From assembly GCA_002238505.1 (NCBI GenBank), contig MPMM01000027.1, positions 1 through 34,861 on the forward strand: a stretch of 34,861 bases of DNA, written 5' to 3'. Both the position numbers and the translations under genes were made by a program. The stretch's first letter is position 1, and each line of letters starts with the position of its first letter. This document shows positions 20,888-28,298 of this stretch, piece by piece. The notes under the pieces are model-generated. The model was not told the DNA's origin and did no database searches. It saw only the letters and a program-made list of their open reading frames with translations. The DNA comes from SAR202 cluster bacterium bin22. Lineage in GTDB: Bacteria > Chloroflexota > Dehalococcoidia > Lucifugimonadales > UBA3495.

Positions 20888-20917
20888 TTGACTTGTACTA
20901 CATTTTAGTGTAGTCTA
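20888..20917 (+). promoter_or_regulatory. sigma70 promoter with overlapping inverted-repeat operator
   Basis: TTGACT (20888-20893), 17-bp spacer, TAGTCT (20911-20916). The spacer begins TGTACTACATT (also at 10455-10465). TGTAGTCTA at 20909-20917 is also found at 9093-9101 in the divergent control region. ACTAC and GTAGT form an inverted repeat covering spacer and -10. A strong promoter that a phage RHH protein could repress. The transcript has a normal leader with AAGGAGG before the ATG at 20949. Confidence 0.65.
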
Positions 20918-20948
20918 TTTTTTGTCTCAATTAAGGAGGGACGACATT

Positions 20949-21215
20949 ATGAGAAAACTGACATTGTCAATTATTCTGTCTGTGGTGATCGCTTCACCAG
21001 CAATGGCCAACAGTCAATTCACTTTGTGTGAATCCAGTGCCTTCAGATTCAATGTTATGTTGCAAGTGGAGGAGATGATTTGGGGCAAGATCGAACACCA
21101 GCAAAAGGAGGGGACAATAGTAGGAATTGCCGGATTGCTGGCTCTGTTGAACAAGGTGAGAAAGGAAGGCAATATTCAGCAGGAATTGGCCATGTCCCTG
21201 TGTGGAGTGAAATAA
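20949..21215 (+). CDS. small secreted protein
   Basis: 88 aa, ATG at 20949 with AAGGAGG upstream. Clean signal peptide: basic start MRKLT, hydrophobic core LSIILSVVIASP, cleavage after AMA (AMA-NSQ). The mature part is about 67 residues with two Cys (LCESS and LCGVK), able to form one disulfide. It has its own well-formed, apparently repressible promoter, as expected of a cell-modifying gene (exclusion or lysogenic-conversion type). No family recognised. Confidence 0.65.
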   Translation: MRKLTLSIILSVVIASPAMANSQFTLCESSAFRFNVMLQVEEMIWGKIEHQQKEGTIVGIAGLLALLNKVRKEGNIQQELAMSLCGVK

Positions 21216-21230
21216 GACCCAGGAGGAAAC

Positions 21231-21866
21231 ATGAACACGGCAGACGTCACCCAATGGATCGACCTGGCCCCTTTCCCCAGGGACGTGGCCGAGCTGATCG
21301 ACCGGGTAAGAGAGGAATACCCTGGGAACATCACCGCTGAAGGGAAACTGAAAAGAGGCCACAGCAAATCCGCATTGTGGTCAAGATTCCATTGTCCCCA
21401 ATGCGGAACCCAGGTGAAAATGGCAATGGGTCAGGTCAAGAAGCGATTACTCAAGGGAGACGGCCGGAAAGTCTACTGCTCCAGGAAATGCGCCAACGAA
21501 TATTATCGCCGGAATCATATAGGCCCCAACTCGATAAGTTACAAGCATGGGCATTCCTACAACACCGGAGCCCACCAGAGAATGCGACCTCTGGTACTGG
21601 AAAGAGACCAACATTCCTGCGTCCTCTGCGGCAAGTCCGGATACCTGGACGTCCACCACATCAATGAGGAAGTATCGGACAACCGACCGGAAAACCTGGT
21701 GACCCTTTGCAAGAGCCACCACAGGAAACACCATGGGGCGGAACCGTACCCGCAACTCGAGGAGATCGCGGACAGGAACACCGAGAGGGCCCCGAAGGCC
21801 TGGAAACTGAAAGTCGAAAAGGCATTGGAGGGAACCGAATGGGCAAGGAACACCAGCGATTGCTGA
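21231..21866 (+). CDS. HNH endonuclease with N-terminal zinc finger
   Basis: 211 aa, ATG at 21231 with AGGAGG upstream. The first part has a Cys4-type zinc site (HCPQCG near residue 52 and CSRKC near residue 83). The HNH nuclease follows: LVLERDQHSCVLCGKSG, LDVHHINEEVSDNRPENLVT, LCKSHHRKHHG, with both CxxC zinc ligands and the His-His-Asn-His core. HNH enzymes next to terminase genes often assist genome cleavage at packaging; a free-standing homing enzyme is the alternative. Confidence 0.85.
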   Translation: MNTADVTQWIDLAPFPRDVAELIDRVREEYPGNITAEGKLKRGHSKSALWSRFHCPQCGTQVKMAMGQVKKRLLKGDGRKVYCSRKCANEYYRRNHIGPNSISYKHGHSYNTGAHQRMRPLVLERDQHSCVLCGKSGYLDVHHINEEVSDNRPENLVTLCKSHHRKHHGAEPYPQLEEIADRNTERAPKAWKLKVEKALEGTEWARNTSDC

Positions 21867-22123
21867 ACGATTTTTATAATACCGTTGCGAGAGATCCGGC
21901 CACATTCAAGAGCGCCTTGGAGAAACTGGAGGCGTCTGCAACAGATCGACAGAAAGACGCAATCAGAACCCCACGCAGGGGAGAAAGCACAGTGAACCAG
22001 TCGCTCGAGCCCAAGGTCCTGGACATGGACGCACTGGAAACACTATTGGGCCGCATGGTGGAGGATCTGGACCGACTGGCCCTCCAGATAGAGGAATGGA
22101 AGGAAGCGAACCAGAAGGATTGA
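21839..22123 (+). CDS. hypothetical helical protein
   Basis: 94 aa from the ATG at 21839, overlapping the HNH gene by 28 bp. Helical, charged C-terminus (LETLLGRMVEDLDRLALQIE). Its last residues (EWKEANQKD) nearly match those of the next gene (EWKKANQKD) because both 3' ends are covered by a 50-bp direct repeat. Not recognised. Confidence 0.55.
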   Translation: MGKEHQRLLNDFYNTVARDPATFKSALEKLEASATDRQKDAIRTPRRGESTVNQSLEPKVLDMDALETLLGRMVEDLDRLALQIEEWKEANQKD

Positions 22124-22141
22124 TACATAACTATCAACCAC
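22092..22141 (+). repeat. 50-bp direct repeat, copy 1
   Basis: 48 of 50 bases match 22534-22583. It spans the last ~30 bases of the gene ending at 22123, its stop codon, and the following ACTATCAACCAC. Suggests a duplication or recombination between gene 3' ends. Confidence 0.9.
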
Positions 22142-22184
22142 GGTCCTGGACATGGTAGAGTCGATGTACATGGGAGACTGAAAC

Positions 22185-22565
22185 ATGGAAATCCTGCAGA
22201 AGGTCAAGGATCTGGATGACGTGCTGGTCGGGTATCGGTTCGTCTGTCCCGGGTGCGCCGAGGCGGCCAAGACCAATAAGCGCCTCATTCCGGTTCACTA
22301 CATCACGGTGGCTCGCATGGCCCGGTTCCCTGAAAGCGAGGGACGGCCGATTTGGGAATTCAACGGGAACGAGGAAAAGCCCACGTTCACACCTTCCATC
22401 AAGTGCGAGATCGACTATTTCGATCATCTCCACGTGTGCCATTCATACGTGACGGATGGGCAGATCCAGTTTCTCCACGACTGCACGCACCCGCTGAAGG
22501 GGCAGACCGTGCCATTGCCGGAATACGATATAAAGGAATGGAAGAAAGCGAACCAGAAGGATTGA
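22185..22565 (+). CDS. DUF6527-like phage protein
   Basis: 126 aa, ATG at 22185 with GGGAGA upstream. A CPGC pair (VCPGCAEA) near residue 21, IWEFNGNEEKPTFTPSIKC near residues 56-74, then VCHSYVTDGQIQFLHDCTHP and GQTVPLP near 84-113. This is the conserved pattern of the DUF6527-type proteins (sometimes mislabelled ammonia monooxygenase) found near phage terminases. The Cys and His may bind zinc. Function unknown. Confidence 0.7.
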   Translation: MEILQKVKDLDDVLVGYRFVCPGCAEAAKTNKRLIPVHYITVARMARFPESEGRPIWEFNGNEEKPTFTPSIKCEIDYFDHLHVCHSYVTDGQIQFLHDCTHPLKGQTVPLPEYDIKEWKKANQKD

Positions 22566-22583
22566 CACATAACTATCAACCAC
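22534..22583 (+). repeat. 50-bp direct repeat, copy 2
   Basis: Matches 22092-22141 at 48 of 50 positions and likewise spans a gene 3' end, stop codon and downstream bases. Confidence 0.9.
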
Positions 22584-22607
22584 TATCAATCTTCCGATTA
22601 TTGATAG
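22569..22607. other. iterated TATCAA motifs and hairpin before the terminase genes
   Basis: ACTATCAA occurs at 22572-22579 and 22582-22589, and CTATCAAT (22583-22590) pairs with ATTGATAG (22600-22607) across a 9-nt loop. Repeated short motifs just upstream of the small terminase gene are the expected form of a packaging (pac/cos) recognition site; an operator or attenuator is also possible. Confidence 0.35.
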
Positions 22608-22668
22608 ATAGAGCGCTTCGTTCCGACTGGAAATGACCGACCCCAACTCCCTGATTCCCTGAATAATC

Positions 22669-22674
22669 TATAAT
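22669..22674 (+). promoter_or_regulatory. TATAAT box 7 nt before terS (leaderless type)
   Basis: Perfect TATAAT followed by 7 nt and the ATG at 22682. No ribosome site and no convincing -35. Same spacing as at 9155, 9088 and 24712. Confidence 0.6.
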
Positions 22675-22681
22675 TTTCAGA

Positions 22682-23281
22682 ATGACTGGAAAACAGAAAA
22701 ACCCCAAAAGGCCTGTATTGACCGTCCGGCAAGCCGACTTCGTCACCCACTACCTGGAGAATGGAGGGCAGGGAGCCCAGGCCGCGGTCGATGCGGGCTA
22801 TGCGGTCAAGAGCGCCAAGCAACAGGCGCACATTCTTTTGAACAAGGTCCACGTAAGACAGGCGCTGAGCGAGGCCAGGGACCGCCTGGAGGTCATGAGT
22901 GGCGTACGGGTCGAGCACGTTGTCCGGGAGCTGGCCAGGATCGCATTCACCAATATCAGCGACATTGTGACCGTCAAGGACGGAAGGGCGAGTATTCTGG
23001 ATTCCGAACAGTGGACGAAGGAGCAGAGGGCCGCAGTGGAGTCCATACAGGAGACCAAGTTCGGGATTCGTGTAAAAATGCACAGTAAGCCGGAATCGCT
23101 GAGGATGTTGGGACAGCATCTGGCCATGTTCATAGAACGACATGAAGTAGGAGCGCCAGGGGCCTTTTCGGAATTGACGGATGACGAATTACAACGGGAA
23201 CTCCTCGAGCTGGAGCAAAAGCGACGAGACTCGATTCCGGGCCATGTTGTCGGAGCAGAGGAAGAGGCGTTGCCGGAATAG
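22682..23281 (+). CDS. terminase small subunit
   Basis: 199 aa. N-terminal helix-turn-helix of the Terminase_2 type: LTVRQADFVTHYLENGGQGA, QAAVDAGYAVKSAKQQAHIL, LNKVHVRQAL. A central helical region (VRVEHVVRELARIAFTNISD) and an acidic C-terminus (FSELTDDELQRELLELEQKR) follow, as expected. It binds the packaging site and regulates the large subunit. It overlaps the large-subunit gene. The start is fixed by the TATAAT box rather than a ribosome site. Confidence 0.9.
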   Translation: MTGKQKNPKRPVLTVRQADFVTHYLENGGQGAQAAVDAGYAVKSAKQQAHILLNKVHVRQALSEARDRLEVMSGVRVEHVVRELARIAFTNISDIVTVKDGRASILDSEQWTKEQRAAVESIQETKFGIRVKMHSKPESLRMLGQHLAMFIERHEVGAPGAFSELTDDELQRELLELEQKRRDSIPGHVVGAEEEALPE

Positions 23282-24686
23282 CCTGAAAGCGTACATACAG
23301 GCCACCACGCCTCATTACGAGGAAGCAAGGCACCTGGACGAAATCAACGACCATTTGGAAATGGTGGAAAGAGGCGAGGTGGATCGCCTGATTATCGTAG
23401 AACCCCCAAGACACGGAAAATCGCTGACGGCCAGCCAGCGATTCCCGGCCTGGTACATCGGCAGGCACCCGAAGCAGGAAATCATCCATGGGGCGTATGG
23501 AGGACGGCTCGCACAGACATTCGGGAGGCGGGTCAGGAATCTAATGACCCACCAATCGCACCTCTCCATATTCCCTGAAGTGACGCTCGCGCCTGATTCC
23601 AAGGCCGCGGATCTGTGGCACACGAATCAGGGCGGAGTCTATTGCGCCGCCGGCGTAACCGGCCCGATTACCGGATTCGGAGCGGACTTGCTGGTCATTG
23701 ATGACCCCGTGAAAGGCCGGGAGGATGCGGACTCTCTCATTATGAGAGACAAAATCTACAGCTGGTACACCGACGACGCCTACACCCGATTGATGCCCGG
23801 AGGGAGGGTAGTGATAATCGGGACCCGCTGGCACGAAGATGACCTGATCGGGAGACTGCTCGAGGACCAGGAGAATGGGGGCGACCAGTGGACGGTCCTG
23901 CATCATCCGGCGATCAATGACAAAGGGGAGGCCCTGTGGCCGGAACAGAGGCCTTTGGACTATCTGGAGCGTAGAAAGAGAATCATCGGTGCCAGAGGAT
24001 GGGCGAGCCTGTACCAAGGCAACCCGAATCCTGAGGGCGGCGTGTATTTCGAGAAGGGGTGGATTCGGTATGGAAACCCCCCGCCCCTGTCTCATATGCG
24101 GACTTACGGCGCATCGGACTACGCGCTGACCGACGACGATGGGGACTACACGGTGCATCTGGTGGTTGGAATCGACCAGGAGGATCGAATGTGGCTCTTG
24201 GACGTGTGGCGGAAGCAGGTCCAGTCCGATCAGTGGATAGACCCCATGCTGGACATGATGGAGAAATACGGCACCATTGCCTGGGCCGAGGAGAAAGGGC
24301 AGATTACCAAGGGAATCGGCCCCTTCCTGACCAAGAGACAGAGCCAGAGGAAAATTCATGGGCGACGTCTCCAGCTGGCCAGGACCCGGGACAAAGTGGT
24401 GTCGGCGCGTTCGATGCAGGCGAGAATGTCCGGGCTGGGCCTGTGGTTGCCCAAACACGCGCATTGGGCTCCGGATCTTGTGAAGGAGCTATTGAAGTTC
24501 CCCCGAGGCAAGCATGACGACCAGGTGGATTCGCTGGCGCTCATAGGAATGATGCTGGCCGGAATGGAGAGTGGGGAAGCGCCCAAGCCGCCCCCGCCTG
24601 AGCCGGACTTCAGCCAACCGAATCCATATCATTTGACCCTGAATGATCTGATTGAAGAGGATAAGCAGAGGAGAGGCCTGTACTAG
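23244..24686 (+). CDS. terminase large subunit
   Basis: 480 aa from the ATG at 23244; an upstream ATG at 23181 is possible but overlaps the small subunit by 101 bp and adds a low-quality stretch. ATPase: Walker A LIIVEPPRHGKSLTA near residue 45, Walker B ADLLVIDDPVKGRED, coupling motif VVIIGTRWHEDDLIGRLLED. RNase H-like nuclease: YGASDYALTDDDGDYTVHL with its Asp residues, and KHDDQVDSLALIGMML near the C-terminus. It is the ATP-driven packaging motor and genome-cutting enzyme, acting with the small subunit at the portal. Complete by motif. Confidence 0.95.
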   Translation: MLSEQRKRRCRNSLKAYIQATTPHYEEARHLDEINDHLEMVERGEVDRLIIVEPPRHGKSLTASQRFPAWYIGRHPKQEIIHGAYGGRLAQTFGRRVRNLMTHQSHLSIFPEVTLAPDSKAADLWHTNQGGVYCAAGVTGPITGFGADLLVIDDPVKGREDADSLIMRDKIYSWYTDDAYTRLMPGGRVVIIGTRWHEDDLIGRLLEDQENGGDQWTVLHHPAINDKGEALWPEQRPLDYLERRKRIIGARGWASLYQGNPNPEGGVYFEKGWIRYGNPPPLSHMRTYGASDYALTDDDGDYTVHLVVGIDQEDRMWLLDVWRKQVQSDQWIDPMLDMMEKYGTIAWAEEKGQITKGIGPFLTKRQSQRKIHGRRLQLARTRDKVVSARSMQARMSGLGLWLPKHAHWAPDLVKELLKFPRGKHDDQVDSLALIGMMLAGMESGEAPKPPPPEPDFSQPNPYHLTLNDLIEEDKQRRGLY

Positions 24687-24698
24687 GGGAATTTCTCA

Positions 24699-24704
24699 TA
24701 TAAT
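24699..24704 (+). promoter_or_regulatory. TATAAT box 7 nt before the portal gene (leaderless type)
   Basis: TATAAT followed by GGAAATC and the ATG at 24712. Exactly the spacing seen before the small terminase gene. No -35 evident. Confidence 0.55.
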
Positions 24705-24711
24705 GGAAATC

Positions 24712-26841
24712 ATGGAACAGGAAAGAGTCCCGACGAATCCGCGCGACAGCCTGCTTTTTTGGAAGGCCTCTCTGGATGCGTACCAGAAATCCGCCGAGTC
24801 CTGGATGAAAGACGCCAAGATGATCGAGGAGCGATTCAGCCTTGAAAAGCAGGAATTGGGAACGCGCAAGTCCAAGGCCAAGAAGCCCATCTTCAATCTG
24901 CTCTGGAGCAATATCCAGACCCTCAAGCCCTCTGTATTCTCCCGGGTGCCTCGCATCGTGGCAGAGCGCAGGAACAAGGACCCTGACGCTGTGGGCCGAG
25001 CGGCGGCCGAGGTCATTGAAAGAGCGGTGGAGTTCGAGACCGAGACTTCCGGGCTCGAGGACAGCATGAATCAGGTCGTGCTGGACAATCTGCTGGTCGG
25101 CCGGGGCATTCCCTGGGTGGTATTCGAGTCGGACATTATCAAGATGCGGACGGAAGTGAGCCTGGACGTGGACGGGCTTTACCGTGACCGGTATGGCGCG
25201 GAGGTCCAGGCAGACCAGGTGATGCCGGAGGGCGAGCGCTGGATTATCGAGGAAGAGCGGGTAGCCAATGAACGCACCATCATTGATTACGTCTACTGGA
25301 TGGACTTCGCGCACAGTCAGGCCCGAAGCTGGGCCGAAATCGAGCGCAACGGATGGGTGGCCCGGAGAACCATGCTCACCCGTGACGAAGGGGTAGCCCG
25401 GTTCGGGAAGATATTCAGGCAGGTCCCGTTAGCTGGAGAAAACAGGACGGCGTCCATCATGGCATCCGATAAGGAGAAGGTCAAAGAGGACCTGAAAATG
25501 GCCGAGGTGTGGGAGATATGGGATATGCGCTCCAGGCAGCGAATGTTCCTGTCGAAGGACTTCGACCAGTGGATTGAAAAGACCAAGGACCCTTACGGAC
25601 TGGAGAAGTTCTTCCCTTGCCCAAGACCCGCATTCGCCACGCTGACGAATAAATCCCTGTTCCCGATACCGGATTACAAGATGTACGTGGATCTGGCGGA
25701 CGAACTGGACACCATCTCGTGGAGAATCCAGAGATTGACCGAGGCCCTGAGGCTGGTCGGCGTGTACGACGCCTCGGCGGAGGGGCTGGCGGAAGTCCTG
25801 CAGGGAAGCAATGACGGAAAGATGGTGCCGGTGTCGAACATGGCGGCGCTGCTGGGCAAGAGTGCGCCGGGAAGCTCGAGTCTTGGGGGAATGGTGAAAT
25901 GGTTGCCCATGGAATTCGTCGTCAACACGCTGTCCGGCCTGTATGCGGCGAGAGAGCAGGTCAAGTCCACGATTTACGAGGTCTCCGGCATATCGGACGC
26001 GGCCCGAGGCAAGACCGATCCCAGGGAGAAGGCCACGGCCACGAGAATCAAGACCTCGTTCACCACGCAGCGCCTGGATCAGCGCCGGCGGGCAGTGGAG
26101 CGGGTTTCCAGGGACGTATTGCGGATTCAGGCGGAAATGATGGTGGAGTTGTTCCAACCCGCCACCCTGAGGGACAAAGCCGGATTCGACATGATGCCGG
26201 AAGTGGCTGAAATGGAGGAAACGCAGAAAGAGCAGTTGTGGGCGAGTGTTGCCGACCTGCTCAAGAATGAAAAGATGCGCCAGACCCGCATTGACATCGA
26301 GACCGACAGCACCATTGAAATGAATGCCGAGCTGATGCAGAAGGAGCGCACCGAGTTCCTGAATGCCGCCGGAACCTACCTGACGCAGATGGCCCCCATG
26401 ATGATGCAGGTGCCTGAAATGACGCCGCTGCTCGGTGAAATGATGATGTTCACGATTCGGGGCTTCCGTGCCGGACGCTCTATGGAGTCCAAGTTCGAGG
26501 AGTTCCTGCAGAAATTCGAGGAGAAGCAGACGCAGGCCAAGGAACAGCCCGACCAGCCCTCGCCGGAGGAAATGAAGGCGCAGGCCGAAATGGAAACCCT
26601 GAAAATGCGGATGCAGGTGGAGCAGGCCAAGGCCCAGATTGAATTGCAGAGGCTTCAGCTCAAGGCTCAGGCCGAGCAGGTCAAGATGCAGTCCGAAGCC
26701 CAGCAGGACGTTGTGGAATTGCAACGCGAGCAGGCCAGAATGGAATCAGACCTGGCCAGAAGCGAGCTGGAACTGCAAATGATGGTCATGGATCTCCAGC
26801 ACAAGGAACAGAAGATGGCGTTGGAGGCCTCTGTACTGTGA
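24712..26841 (+). CDS. portal protein
   Basis: 709 aa from the ATG at 24712; ATG at 24703 is an alternative within the TATAAT box. The N-terminal part (SLLFWKASLDAYQKSAESWM, then FNLLWSNIQTLKPSVFSRVP) is the usual start of large podoviral portals. The wing/stem region includes MDFAHSQARSWAEIERNGWV and LDTISWRIQRLTEALRLVGV. The last ~120 residues form an extended Gln/Glu/Met-rich helix (MKAQAEMETLKMRMQVEQAK), consistent with a long barrel. The dodecamer forms the DNA entry pore and docks terminase and adaptor. Confidence 0.85.
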   Translation: MEQERVPTNPRDSLLFWKASLDAYQKSAESWMKDAKMIEERFSLEKQELGTRKSKAKKPIFNLLWSNIQTLKPSVFSRVPRIVAERRNKDPDAVGRAAAEVIERAVEFETETSGLEDSMNQVVLDNLLVGRGIPWVVFESDIIKMRTEVSLDVDGLYRDRYGAEVQADQVMPEGERWIIEEERVANERTIIDYVYWMDFAHSQARSWAEIERNGWVARRTMLTRDEGVARFGKIFRQVPLAGENRTASIMASDKEKVKEDLKMAEVWEIWDMRSRQRMFLSKDFDQWIEKTKDPYGLEKFFPCPRPAFATLTNKSLFPIPDYKMYVDLADELDTISWRIQRLTEALRLVGVYDASAEGLAEVLQGSNDGKMVPVSNMAALLGKSAPGSSSLGGMVKWLPMEFVVNTLSGLYAAREQVKSTIYEVSGISDAARGKTDPREKATATRIKTSFTTQRLDQRRRAVERVSRDVLRIQAEMMVELFQPATLRDKAGFDMMPEVAEMEETQKEQLWASVADLLKNEKMRQTRIDIETDSTIEMNAELMQKERTEFLNAAGTYLTQMAPMMMQVPEMTPLLGEMMMFTIRGFRAGRSMESKFEEFLQKFEEKQTQAKEQPDQPSPEEMKAQAEMETLKMRMQVEQAKAQIELQRLQLKAQAEQVKMQSEAQQDVVELQREQARMESDLARSELELQMMVMDLQHKEQKMALEASVL

Positions 26842-27122
26842 CCGAGTGGGTGGAAGTGTCCCCAGGCCGCTGGAAGCGGAAAAAAGACCTGGATAAGCCG
26901 CGCAGGGAGAGGACTTCCCTGCAGGTACACGGCGATCTCCCGTACCAATTCAAATCCCCTGTGGATGGGTCCGTGATTGATTCCAGGGCCAAGTTACGCG
27001 CACACAACGCCCGAAACGGCGTGGAAGATGTGGGGAATGATATGCCCCCAGGGAAGTACCCGCACAAACCCGTAGAAATGGAATCCCCTAGGGAATTTCT
27101 ACGTCACCAGTTCAATAGATAA
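26838..27122 (+). CDS. hypothetical head-region protein
   Basis: 94 aa with a GTG start in a GTGA overlap with the portal stop. Contains PYQFKSPVDGSVIDSRAKLR, then AHNARNGVEDVGNDMP, a pattern that recurs in small proteins encoded between portal and scaffold genes in many podoviruses. Function unknown; perhaps an assembly factor. Confidence 0.7.
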   Translation: MTEWVEVSPGRWKRKKDLDKPRRERTSLQVHGDLPYQFKSPVDGSVIDSRAKLRAHNARNGVEDVGNDMPPGKYPHKPVEMESPREFLRHQFNR

Positions 27123-27129
27123 TTTGGAG

Positions 27130-27135
27130 TAAGAT
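27130..27135 (+). promoter_or_regulatory. TAAGAT box 6 nt before the scaffold gene
   Basis: TAAGAT, ATTGTT, then ATG at 27142. The nearest GGAG lies 12 nt from the ATG, too far for normal use. Close in sequence to the box at 15676. Confidence 0.45.
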
Positions 27136-27141
27136 ATTGTT

Positions 27142-28275
27142 ATGGACAACCAAGAGACAGAGACATTGACCCCAGAGGCAGTTGCCGACGGGGCCGAGCC
27201 GGTTATCCCTGAGGGAGCTGCTCCCGAGGGCTCGTTACGCGAAGCCCTGGAATCTGCGGTGGAACAGGATGCCGAGAAACAGGCCGCCGAGGAAGCCGAG
27301 GCAGACCCCAATGCCGCCGCCGAAGCCGCCGAGGCCCAGAAAGCCGCGGTAGAGGCCGCAAAGGCGAAAGCCGAGAAAGGCGAGGAGCTCAGCGAGGAAG
27401 AGAAATCGCTGGTGGAGCAATCTTCTGCCCAGGCCCCGGAGGACATGATTGCTCCGGAGCATTGGGCCAAGGAGCATCAGGAGATGTTCCAGAAGCTCGA
27501 CCCTCAAGCGAAGCAGTTTCTCATGGAGCGGAACAAGGAAATGGAGGCGGCGCACACCAGGCGCTCGCAGGAAATCGCCCCTATCCGTCAGGCGATGGAG
27601 CGATGGAGTCCTTACACCCAGCAGATCGGAACGACCCCGGAAATCATGTTCGAGCGGCTGATGCAGGCGGAGAATATCCTCCGTGTCGGCACCCCCGAAC
27701 AGAAATACGGCGCACTGATGTCCCTGGCACAGGAATATGGGGTGCAGGTCCAGACCGCGCAGGAGCAGCTGCCGCCGGTCGAGGAAGACCCGCTAGGGAT
27801 TCAACAGCAGATTCAGAACGCACTGGGGCCGCTGGCACAGCAGGTCCAACAGATGCAATATGGTTTTCAATCGCAGGGACAGCAGGAGTTTGAAGCTCGC
27901 AATGCCCAGGCGGTTCAAGAGATCGGGGCTTTCCGGGAGGAGAAGGATGAGCAGGGCAACCTGAAGCATCCTCATTTCCAGGAAGTCTACGATGACATGA
28001 TTCAGTTAGCGCAGGCCCAAGCGGCCAATGGCGTTCAAGTGAGTCTCCCGGAACTCTACGACAAGGCGATATGGGCGAATCCAGCCGTGCGAGAGAAGGT
28101 TCGGACAGCGGAGAAAAACCGCGCTGAAATCGAATCCCGCAAAGCGGCACAGGAAGCCGCCGCCAAGGCGAAGAAAGCAAACGGGAGTCTGACTGGGGGC
28201 GGCAACGGCACAGCAGCGGAACAGCCAAGGAGTCTTCGACAGGAGCTGGAATACCAATTCCAGCAACACGCATAA
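27142..28275 (+). CDS. head scaffolding protein
   Basis: 377 aa. Acidic, Ala/Glu-rich N-terminal ~100 residues (AAEEAEADPNAAAEAAEAQK), a conserved middle (IAPEHWAKEHQEMFQKLDPQ; FLMERNKEMEAAHTRRSQEI), Gln-rich coiled coil (LGPLAQQVQQMQYGFQSQGQ) and a basic helical C-terminus (RAEIESRKAAQEAAAKAKKA) for capsid binding. Position directly before the major capsid gene is diagnostic. It directs capsid assembly and is removed before packaging. Confidence 0.85.
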   Translation: MDNQETETLTPEAVADGAEPVIPEGAAPEGSLREALESAVEQDAEKQAAEEAEADPNAAAEAAEAQKAAVEAAKAKAEKGEELSEEEKSLVEQSSAQAPEDMIAPEHWAKEHQEMFQKLDPQAKQFLMERNKEMEAAHTRRSQEIAPIRQAMERWSPYTQQIGTTPEIMFERLMQAENILRVGTPEQKYGALMSLAQEYGVQVQTAQEQLPPVEEDPLGIQQQIQNALGPLAQQVQQMQYGFQSQGQQEFEARNAQAVQEIGAFREEKDEQGNLKHPHFQEVYDDMIQLAQAQAANGVQVSLPELYDKAIWANPAVREKVRTAEKNRAEIESRKAAQEAAAKAKKANGSLTGGGNGTAAEQPRSLRQELEYQFQQHA

Positions 28276-28298
28276 CCTAACCTTTTAGGAGGCTGAAA

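Noticed and set aside
23181-23243. Upstream start for the large terminase
   Set aside because: Would overlap the small subunit by 101 bp and add a Ser/Asn-rich stretch that looks like out-of-frame reading; kept only as an alternative.
25429-26724. 431-aa minus-strand open frame under the portal gene
   Set aside because: Leu/His/Gly-rich antisense artefact of the codon bias in the portal gene.
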